This document shows, piece after piece, positions 5,662-10,852 of a stretch of DNA of 10,852 nt. The position numbers and the translations under genes are program-made. Source of the stretch: Aquificaceae bacterium (GTDB lineage Bacteria > Aquificota > Aquificia > Aquificales > Aquificaceae). Each line of letters begins with the position of its first letter. Within the stretch, counting starts at the first letter, position 1. The stretch spans positions 1-10,852 of the forward strand of contig WFYM01000167.1 in the NCBI GenBank assembly GCA_015490115.1, in the 5' to 3' direction. The notes beneath the pieces are model-generated. The model had not been told where the DNA came from and made no database searches. It worked only from the letters and a program-made list of their open reading frames with translations.

Positions 5662-7067
5662 GTCTTCACAGCGCTTATCACCTCGCTCGATGTGGTTATG
5701 CCGGAGATCACCTTCTCTATACCGTCCTCGATCATGGTCCTGAATCCCTTTTTCCTCGCCGCCTCCCTTATCTCGTTCGCATCTTGAGTTTCGGCTACGA
5801 GCTTCTTTAAATCTTCGTCGAGTTCGAGGACCTCGAATATCCCTATCCTTCCTCTGTATCCCGTCCAGAGGCACTCCTCACAGCCCCTTCCCCTGTAGAG
5901 GGGTCCTTCGTAGTCTCTTATTCCGAGTTCCCTCAGCTCCTCCTCCGAAGGTTTGTATTCCTCTATGCAGTTCCTGCATATCCTTCTAACGAGCCTTTGG
6001 GCTATTACCCCTTCGAGGGAACTCGCTATTAGGAAGGGTTCGACTCCCATGTCAGCGAGCCTAGTTACAGCTGATGGGGCGTCGTTCGTATGGAGGGTCG
6101 AAAGGACGAGGTGTCCGGTGAGGGCTGCGTGGACAGCTATGTCCGCTGTCTCCGAGTCCCTTATCTCCCCGACCATTATTATGTCAGGGTCCTGTCTGAG
6201 GACCGATCTCAGACCCGTTGCGAAGGTAAGACCCACCTTCGGGTTCACCTGTATCTGGCTTACCCCCTTTATCTGATACTCAACCGGGTCCTCTATGGTG
6301 ATTATGTTCTTTTTCGGGTCCTTGACGTATAGGATCATGGCGTAGAGGGTCGTTGTCTTCCCTGCACCTGTTGGTCCTGTGGCGAGGACTATGCCGTGGG
6401 GTTTTTTTGCGAGCCTCCTCACCTTCTCCTCGTCCCTCTCGGAGAGTCCGAGGTCTTCGAGCCTCAAGAGATGACCCGTTCTGTCGAGGAGCCTGAGGAC
6501 AACCCTCTCACCGAAGACGGTCGGAACGACAGACACCCTGATATCCAGATCCCTGTTCCCTATCCTCACCCTTATCCTTCCGTCTTGGGGAATTCTCCTC
6601 TCCGCCACGTTCAGGTTGGACATCACCTTTATCCTCGAAACTACGCTCTGGTATGTTGTTGCAGGTATTCTTGTTACTTCGTGGAGGACACCGTCCATCC
6701 TTATCCTCACAACAGCTTCACTTTCATACGGTTCGAAGTGGACGTCGGAGGCGTTGACAGCGGAAGCCTTTATAAGTAGCGAGTTCACGAGACTGACTGC
6801 GGGGCTGTCCTCTTGAGCGAGCAAGAGGTCAACGCTCTCGCTACCTTCCGCCTCCTCTCCCTCTATCCTTATCTCCTCCTCGGAGAGCCTCTTTTGAAGC
6901 TCCCTCACGAACTCCTCCTCCGGGACGACCTTCACCCTCACCTCCTTCCCAGTCAGGAACCTTATCTCTTCGAGGTCTTCGTGGTTGAAGTTCTTAGGGA
7001 CCAAAAGTCTTATGAAGTCCTCACCCTCTTCGAGGGGGACGAGCCTGTAGTCCTTCAGGATATCCAT
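5658..7067 (-). CDS. Type II secretion / type IV pilus assembly ATPase (GspE/PilB family)
   Basis: A 469-residue hexameric motor ATPase that sits at the cytoplasmic face of the membrane and powers pseudopilus or pilus assembly. In order: a short N-terminal domain (about residues 1-60), the N2 domain with S-D-V-H-F-E-P (107-113), Walker A G-P-T-G-A-G-K-T (231-238), the Asp box around I-T-I-E-D-P-V-E (256-263), Walker B with E301 in I-I-M-V-G-E-I-R-D, the His box T-G-H-L-V-L-S-T-L-H-T-N (317-328), and a four-cysteine metal-binding site C364/C367 and C396/C399. PilB proteins are usually about 560 residues, so the length favours GspE. No other gsp or pil gene is in the window. ATG at 7067 is chosen, since a TAGAAT element precedes it; an upstream in-frame ATG at 7106 would add 13 residues and overlap queC. 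Confidence 0.92.
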   Translation of the reverse strand: MDILKDYRLVPLEEGEDFIRLLVPKNFNHEDLEEIRFLTGKEVRVKVVPEEEFVRELQKRLSEEEIRIEGEEAEGSESVDLLLAQEDSPAVSLVNSLLIKASAVNASDVHFEPYESEAVVRIRMDGVLHEVTRIPATTYQSVVSRIKVMSNLNVAERRIPQDGRIRVRIGNRDLDIRVSVVPTVFGERVVLRLLDRTGHLLRLEDLGLSERDEEKVRRLAKKPHGIVLATGPTGAGKTTTLYAMILYVKDPKKNIITIEDPVEYQIKGVSQIQVNPKVGLTFATGLRSVLRQDPDIIMVGEIRDSETADIAVHAALTGHLVLSTLHTNDAPSAVTRLADMGVEPFLIASSLEGVIAQRLVRRICRNCIEEYKPSEEELRELGIRDYEGPLYRGRGCEECLWTGYRGRIGIFEVLELDEDLKKLVAETQDANEIREAARKKGFRTMIEDGIEKVISGITTSSEVISAVKT

Positions 7068-7074
7068 GCCTTCT

Positions 7075-7084
7075 ATTCTACAAT
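7075..7084. promoter_or_regulatory. Overlapping divergent -10 elements between gspE-like gene and queC
   Basis: Two TATAAT-like hexamers overlap by two bases. On the minus strand, 7080-7075 reads TAGAAT (5 of 6), ending 7 bases before the ATG at 7067. On the plus strand, 7079-7084 reads TACAAT (5 of 6), ending 8 bases before the queC ATG at 7093. No -35 match is visible, and neither gene has a proper ribosome binding site, so leaderless transcripts are suggested. Confidence 0.5.
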
Positions 7085-7092
7085 TATTAGTG

Positions 7093-7740
7093 ATGCGGAA
7101 GGTCATAGTCCTTCTTTCGGGCGGTATGGACTCGGCGACCCTCCTTTGGCTCGCAAAGAGGGAGTTCGATAAGGTTTGGGCTGTCTCCTTCGACTACGGT
7201 CAGAGGCACAGGGTAGAGCTAAAGTATGCGAAGGAACTCGCCAAGATAGCAGGCGTCGAAGACCACATAGTCGTCGAGATCCCCACCTACAGGAGCATAA
7301 AGGGTTCAGCCTTAATAGACGAAACTGTCGAGGTTCCGACGGGTGACTACCCGAGCGACGAGCCACCTGTTACGACCGTTCCCATGAGGAACCTGAACTT
7401 CCTCGCCATAGCCGGAGCTTTCGCCGACGCCCTCGAGATAGACCACATAGGCATAGGGGTCCATGCTTTAGACACGCCCTATCCCGACTGCAGACCCGAG
7501 TTCATAGCGAGTGCGGAGTCGGCGATAAACGCGGGTTCGACCCTGACAGCCAAGAAGAAGGTCAGAATTCACGTCTGGGCGCCCTTCTTAGGGATGACGA
7601 AGAGGGAGATAGCCCTCCTCGGAAAGGAACTCGGAGTCCCTTTCGAGAAGACCTACTCCTGCTATATGGGGACGGAACCCCCTTGCGGTGAGTGTCCGAC
7701 CTGCAGGCAGAGGAAGGAAGCCCTGGAGGGGATCCTTTGA
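7093..7740 (+). CDS. queC: 7-cyano-7-deazaguanine synthase QueC
   Basis: A 215-residue enzyme that converts 7-carboxy-7-deazaguanine to preQ0 with ATP and ammonia, in the route to queuosine in tRNA. The N-terminal PP-loop S-G-G-M-D-S-A-T (residues 9-16) binds ATP. The C-terminus carries the four zinc ligands C190, C198, C201 and C204 in the pattern S-C-Y-x7-C-x2-C-x2-C. The length matches the family. ATG at 7093 (M-R-K-V-I-V-L-L-S-G-G) puts the PP-loop at its usual distance from the start; an in-frame ATG at 7066 would add nine residues and share the CATG with the opposite gene's start. No Shine-Dalgarno is seen before either. The stop overlaps the pyrD start in TTGA. Confidence 0.95.
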   Translation: MRKVIVLLSGGMDSATLLWLAKREFDKVWAVSFDYGQRHRVELKYAKELAKIAGVEDHIVVEIPTYRSIKGSALIDETVEVPTGDYPSDEPPVTTVPMRNLNFLAIAGAFADALEIDHIGIGVHALDTPYPDCRPEFIASAESAINAGSTLTAKKKVRIHVWAPFLGMTKREIALLGKELGVPFEKTYSCYMGTEPPCGECPTCRQRKEALEGIL

Positions 7741-8666
7741 ACCTTTCCCTCGAGCTTTTCGGTGTGAGGTTCAAAAACCCCGTCTGGGTGGCGAGCGGGA
7801 CATTCGGCTACGGCACGGAAGCCATGGAGATATACGATATATCCAAGCTCGGGGCTATCGTCACAAAAGGTATATCCCTAAAGCCGAGGGAGGGGAACGA
7901 GCCACCGAGGATAGTCGAGACACCCTGCGGTATGCTGAACTCCATAGGTCTCCAAAACCCCGGAGTGGAAGGGTTCTTGGAGAAGATATACCCGAAGATA
8001 AAGGACGTCGAAACTAACTTCATAGTGAACGTCTTCGGTGAGACGGAGGAGGAATACGTTGAGGTCTGCAAGGCTCTCGAATCCGCGGAGAAGGTTGTAG
8101 CCTACGAGCTTAACGTCTCCTGCCCGAACGTAAAGAGGGGTGGTATAGCCTTCGGACACGACCCTGTAGCCCTCGGGAGCCTCATCGAGAGGGTAAAGGC
8201 GAGCGTTAAAAAGCCTGTTCTTGTAAAGCTCTCACCGAACGTGACGGACATAACGGAATTTGCAAAGATCTGTGTAGATTCCGGTGCGGACGGTATAGTC
8301 CTCATAAACACGCTCCTCGGCATGAAGATAAACCTAAAGAAGGAAAAGCCAGACCTCTCCACCAAGTTCGGGGGTCTCTCAGGACCTGCCATACTTCCCG
8401 TAGCTGTGAGGATGGTCTGGGAGGTGTTCGAGAGGTTCGGGAACCTTGTCCCCATTATAGGGGTTGGGGGGATAACTACCCACGAGGATGCCCTCGAACA
8501 TATATACGCTGGAGCTTCAGCCGTTCAAGTGGGGACAGCTAACTTCTTCGACCCCTTCGCACCCCTGAAGGTCTTGGAAGGTATAAAGAGGTTTATGGAG
8601 GAGAGGGGTTTTAAAGATTTCAGACAGCTGGTAGGGAGGGCGCACAGGTTAGACGTGAAGACCTAA
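7737..8666 (+). CDS. pyrD: Dihydroorotate dehydrogenase, class 1B catalytic subunit (PyrD)
   Basis: A 309-residue FMN enzyme that oxidises dihydroorotate to orotate, the fourth step of pyrimidine synthesis. The active-site base is cysteine, C129 in E-L-N-V-S-C-P-N-V-K, which marks the class 1 enzymes; class 2 membrane enzymes use serine. Other motifs: V-A-S-G-T-F-G-Y-G (18-26), V-T-K-G-I-S-L-K-P (42-50), N-S-I-G-L-Q-N-P-G (68-76) and the phosphate-binding G-V-G-G-I near 8460-8475. Class 1B enzymes normally pair with PyrK, which carries FAD and a [2Fe-2S] cluster; pyrK is not in the window. The start is TTG at 7737: GGAGGGG (7725-7731) lies 5 bases upstream, and the protein then begins just where homologs do. 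An ATG at 7692 in the same frame lies deep inside queC and is rejected. Confidence 0.93.
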   Translation: MNLSLELFGVRFKNPVWVASGTFGYGTEAMEIYDISKLGAIVTKGISLKPREGNEPPRIVETPCGMLNSIGLQNPGVEGFLEKIYPKIKDVETNFIVNVFGETEEEYVEVCKALESAEKVVAYELNVSCPNVKRGGIAFGHDPVALGSLIERVKASVKKPVLVKLSPNVTDITEFAKICVDSGADGIVLINTLLGMKINLKKEKPDLSTKFGGLSGPAILPVAVRMVWEVFERFGNLVPIIGVGGITTHEDALEHIYAGASAVQVGTANFFDPFAPLKVLEGIKRFMEERGFKDFRQLVGRAHRLDVKT

Positions 8667-8689
8667 ATTAAAGGAAGGAGGTGGAAGCT

Positions 8690-8974
8690 ATGAGGTGGCT
8701 TTTAGGAATTTTGGTAGCTCTGGTTTTGTTCGCTATCCCGGCGAAAGCCCACGAGGATAAATACCTCTGCCACCACTACTACTACGAGGGCGGTCTTTTA
8801 GTTATTGTGCCTGTCTTCCACGACTGGGACCATCCCCACGCTATTTGGGGAATTAGCTTCATACACGTTCCGCCCGTTCACCACGTCCATAAGATCCACG
8901 GATACTGGGGAGGTGGTGTTCATTACTTTTACAGGTTCAAAGCGGGTGTGAGACACTTCTACAGTGGACACTAA
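8690..8974 (+). CDS. Secreted histidine-rich small protein, function unknown
   Basis: A 94-residue protein of no family I recognise. It starts with a clear Sec signal peptide: M-R-W, a hydrophobic core (L-L-G-I-L-V-A-L-V-L-F-A-I-P) and A-K-A before residue 21, a good signal peptidase I site. The mature 74 residues contain 14 histidines (about 19%), many tyrosines and phenylalanines, and one cysteine, arranged as H-H, F-H-D-W-D-H-P-H, V-H-H-V-H-K-I-H and V-H-Y-F clusters. This suggests a periplasmic metal-binding role (Ni, Cu, Zn or haem), which is an inference. ATG at 8690 is preceded by AAGGAGGTGG (about 8675-8684), a strong site; a GTG at 8681 falls inside it and is rejected. It follows pyrD by 23 bases and is probably on the same transcript. 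Confidence 0.8.
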   Translation: MRWLLGILVALVLFAIPAKAHEDKYLCHHYYYEGGLLVIVPVFHDWDHPHAIWGISFIHVPPVHHVHKIHGYWGGGVHYFYRFKAGVRHFYSGH

Positions 8975-8977
8975 AAT
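8972..8977 (+). promoter_or_regulatory. Candidate -10 element for pncB
   Basis: TAAAAT (5 of 6 to TATAAT) starts on the stop codon of the His-rich gene and ends 8 bases before the pncB ATG. No -35 element or Shine-Dalgarno is visible. The spacing matches the other genes here that lack a ribosome binding site. Confidence 0.4.
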
Positions 8978-8985
8978 AATTCCTT

Positions 8986-10254
8986 ATGGAGAAACTCGGT
9001 CTTTGCACGGACCTCTACGAACTTACTATGGCTCAGAGCTTTCTCGAACACGGGAAGAGGGGGAGGGCTGTCTTCAGCCTCTTTGTGAGGGAGCTACCTA
9101 AAAACAGAAATTTCTTGGTCTCCTGCGGTCTCGAAACATTACTCGAAGCTCTCGAGAGGTTCAAGTTCGGAGACGAAGAGCTAAGATACTTAAAGAGCCT
9201 CGGGAGGTTCAAGGACTTCTTCCTCGACTTTTTGAGAGAATACGAGTTCAGGGGAAACCTCTACGCCATCCCCGAAGGGAGGATAGTGTTTCAGAACGAG
9301 CCTATAGTCCAGATAGAGGGACCCTTGCCTGAGGTCCAGATACTCGAAACCCTCGTCATAAACGTCATACACTTTCAGACCCTCGTAGCTTCAAAAGCTG
9401 TGAGGAGCTACTTAGTCTCAAGGGGGAAGACCCTCGTCGACTTTGGCTTCAGGAGGGCGCACGGTATAGAGGCTGGGATTTACGCTGCGAGGGCGAGCTA
9501 CATAGCGGGTTTTGCAGGGACCTCAAACCTCGAAGCCGGGAGGAGGTTCGGGATACCCGTCTTCGGGACCGTAGCCCACTCCTATATTATGGTCTTCAGC
9601 GACGAGGAGGAAGCCTTCAGGGCTTTCGCTGAGAGCTTCCCGAAGGGGGTTGTTTTTTTACTGGACACCTACGACACCCTCGAAGCTGCGAAGAAGACGG
9701 TAAAGCTCGCGAAAGAGGGTGTTTCCGTTGTCGGTGTTAGGATAGACAGCGGTGACATAGAGAGGCTCTCCAAGGAGGTGAGGAGGGTTCTCGACGAGGC
9801 TGGTCTGAAAGACGTGAAGATAATAGTGAGCGGTGGTGTGGACGAGTACAGGATAGAGAGGTGGCTCTCTAAGGGATCTCCTGTGGACGCATTCGGCGTC
9901 GGGACGAGGTTCATAACCTCGGAGGACGCTCCCCACCTCGATATGGCTTACAAGCTGGTGGAATACGAGGGAAGGCCCAAAATAAAGACGAGTCCCGGAA
10001 AGAAGACATTTCCTTACAAGAGGCAAGTCTTCAGGTTCTACTCGGGAGACGTCATGGACCGCGACGAGGTGGTGAGGTTCGGAGAAAGGTCCGAGGGAGA
10101 AGCCCTGGTCAAAGAGGTCCTGAAGGAGGGGAGGCTAACGGAGAAGCTCCCCACCCTCGAGGAGATAAGGGAGACCCTCATGGAGGAGGTGAGGAGGTTA
10201 CCGGAGGAGCTGAAAGGATTAGAAAAGGGTTCTTATAAAGTTATCATAAAATAG
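8986..10254 (+). CDS. pncB: Nicotinate phosphoribosyltransferase
   Basis: A 422-residue enzyme of the Preiss-Handler NAD salvage pathway; it joins nicotinate to PRPP, with ATP hydrolysis, giving nicotinate mononucleotide. Family landmarks: T-D-L-Y-E-L-T-M-A near the start (residues 8-16), D-F-G-F-R-R-A-H-G (152-160), G-T-S-N-L-E-A-G-R-R (178-187), the histidine H198 in G-T-V-A-H-S-Y, equivalent to the phosphorylated catalytic His, and V-R-I-D-S-G-D followed by G-V-G-T-R for the phosphate site. A nicotinamide-specific enzyme (NAMPT) is less likely given these motifs. ATG at 8986 agrees with the family N-terminus; no Shine-Dalgarno precedes it. The stop codon lies only two bases before a tRNA gene, so the tRNA probably shares its transcript. 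Confidence 0.93.
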   Translation: MEKLGLCTDLYELTMAQSFLEHGKRGRAVFSLFVRELPKNRNFLVSCGLETLLEALERFKFGDEELRYLKSLGRFKDFFLDFLREYEFRGNLYAIPEGRIVFQNEPIVQIEGPLPEVQILETLVINVIHFQTLVASKAVRSYLVSRGKTLVDFGFRRAHGIEAGIYAARASYIAGFAGTSNLEAGRRFGIPVFGTVAHSYIMVFSDEEEAFRAFAESFPKGVVFLLDTYDTLEAAKKTVKLAKEGVSVVGVRIDSGDIERLSKEVRRVLDEAGLKDVKIIVSGGVDEYRIERWLSKGSPVDAFGVGTRFITSEDAPHLDMAYKLVEYEGRPKIKTSPGKKTFPYKRQVFRFYSGDVMDRDEVVRFGERSEGEALVKEVLKEGRLTEKLPTLEEIRETLMEEVRRLPEELKGLEKGSYKVIIK

Positions 10255-10256
10255 TA

Positions 10257-10330
10257 GTGCCCGTAGCTCAGAAGGAGAGAGCGCGGGGCTCCGGACCCCG
10301 AGGTCGCGGGTTCAAGTCCCGCCGGGCACA
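10257..10330 (+). tRNA. tRNA-Arg (anticodon CCG)
   Basis: A full 74-base cloverleaf. Acceptor stem GTGCCCG / CGGGCAC pairs perfectly; D arm GCTC / GAGC with a 9-base loop containing GGA (G18, G19, A20); anticodon stem CGGGG / CCCCG with loop CTCCGGA, anticodon CCG reading codon CGG; a 5-base variable region AGGTC; T arm GCGGG / CCCGC with loop TTCAAGT; discriminator A73. A20 in the D loop and C35 in the anticodon are known arginine identity elements and agree with the call. CCA is not encoded, since CTA follows A73, so it must be added by nucleotidyltransferase. Stems are very GC-rich, as expected in a thermophile. It is squeezed between pncB (2 bases) and the prenyl synthase (10 bases), so it is likely cut out of a mixed mRNA/tRNA transcript. 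Confidence 0.95.
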
Positions 10331-10340
10331 CTAAAAGGGT

Positions 10341-10852
10341 ATGGAGCTGATAGAGGCGATAGAAAAGAGGATCTTCGAAGAGTTAAACCCAAAAGTAAAG
10401 CTCGTCCTCGAAACGGGAAGGTATATATTCGAGGGGGGAGGTAAGAGGTTAAGACCCCTTATAACGGTCCTTACCTGCGGTATGTGCGGAGGTGATCTAG
10501 AAAAAGCCCTTCCCCTCGGTGTGGGCATAGAATTTATCCACACAGCTTCCCTCCTTCACGACGACGTCGTCGACGGCGCCCAGAGCAGGAGGGGGAGAAG
10601 GTCAGCCAACCTCATCTTCGGAAACGGCGTTGCTGTCCTCACGGGAGACTACATGTACGCGAAAGCCCTCAGGATATTCTCAACTTACGGGAACATGGAG
10701 ATGATAAGGATCGTGAGCGAAGCAGTTATGGAGATGGCGGAGGCTCAGGTTCTCGAACTGAGCAGTGCCGGGAAGTTAATCTCAGAGGAGGACTACTTCA
10801 GGATAATAGACGGGAAGACGGCGGTTCTCTTCGGTGTATGCACAGCTGTAGG
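10341..10852 (+). CDS. Long-chain polyprenyl diphosphate synthase, 5' part (runs off the window)
   Basis: The first 170 residues are present. These trans-prenyltransferases extend farnesyl or geranylgeranyl diphosphate with IPP; the long-chain members make the quinone side chain (IspB type). Visible motifs: G-G-G-K-R-L-R-P (residues 32-39), the first aspartate-rich motif D74-D-V-V-D78 preceded by L-L-H, R-R-G (83-85 region), and G-D-Y near 102-104. The residue five positions before the first Asp is alanine (A69); a small residue there is associated with long products, so an octaprenyl- or heptaprenyl-type enzyme is more likely than GGPP synthase. The second aspartate-rich motif is outside the window. 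ATG at 10341 has only AAGGG one base away, too close for normal use; after 3' trimming of the tRNA the leader would be about 10 bases. Confidence 0.9.
   Translation, partial: MELIEAIEKRIFEELNPKVKLVLETGRYIFEGGGKRLRPLITVLTCGMCGGDLEKALPLGVGIEFIHTASLLHDDVVDGAQSRRGRRSANLIFGNGVAVLTGDYMYAKALRIFSTYGNMEMIRIVSEAVMEMAEAQVLELSSAGKLISEEDYFRIIDGKTAVLFGVCTAV

Noticed and set aside
6402..6408. A T7 run in the gspE-like gene (A7 in its mRNA) as a programmed frameshift or slippage site
   Set aside because: The frame reads straight through with all motifs on both sides (A-K-K-P-H-G before Walker A), and nothing useful lies in the shifted frames. A similar T7 at 9653-9659 in pncB is likewise read through.
1..10852. 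CRISPR array, IS element, prophage or toxin-antitoxin pair
   Set aside because: No regularly spaced repeats, transposase or integrase motifs, or target duplications were seen. The two small membrane proteins at 3338-3641 have no antitoxin-like partner and sit inside a redox operon.

Overview
The window reads as a piece of a compact bacterial chromosome, most likely from a thermophilic, chemolithotrophic member of the Aquificota (Aquifex/Hydrogenobacter type). The grounds are the codon choice (Arg almost always AGG/AGA, Ile very often ATA, Lys/Glu-rich proteins), near-zero intergenic spacing, mixed unrelated genes in short runs, and a tRNA embedded between protein genes. This placement is an inference from style, not from a database match. 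Almost every base is coding; no stretch over 300 bases lacks a gene. No IS element, prophage or CRISPR array is seen.

Layout. (1) 1-401 minus: 5' part of undecaprenyl-diphosphatase uppP, divergent from (2) 420-1553 plus: a geranylgeranyl-reductase-family flavoprotein. (3) 1559-4247 plus: a redox/stress module of rubrerythrin (diiron domain only), a GlpC/HdrD-like Fe-S oxidoreductase, two tiny membrane proteins (70 and 35 residues, in an AT-rich island) and a DUF3501 protein. (4) 4259-5661 plus: an RsuA/RluB-type pseudouridine synthase and a small transaldolase, overlapping by ATGA. (5) 5658-7067 minus: a GspE/PilB secretion ATPase, convergent with transaldolase (overlapping stops) and divergent from (6) 7093-8974 plus: queC, pyrD (TTG start, overlapping queC) and a secreted His-rich protein. 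(7) 8986-10852 plus: nicotinate phosphoribosyltransferase, tRNA-Arg(CCG), and the 5' part of a long-chain polyprenyl diphosphate synthase.

How they work together. The clearest functional unit is the rubrerythrin / Fe-S oxidoreductase / DUF3501 set: a cysteine-free peroxidase-type diiron protein beside a probable electron-transfer protein that could supply its reductant, with two membrane microproteins inserted that might anchor it or link it to the quinone pool. The other genes are housekeeping (cell-wall lipid carrier recycling, isoprenoid/quinone side chain, pentose phosphate, queuosine, pyrimidine and NAD synthesis), packed together without an obvious shared pathway.

Expression architecture. 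Genes inside operons carry strong Shine-Dalgarno sequences (GGAGG type). Six genes (uppP, the reductase, the pseudouridine synthase, gspE, queC, pncB) have no clear one; instead each has a TATAAT-like hexamer ending 7-9 bases before the start codon, the geometry expected for leaderless or near-leaderless mRNAs. In two divergent pairs the two hexamers overlap back to back in an 18-25 base gap.
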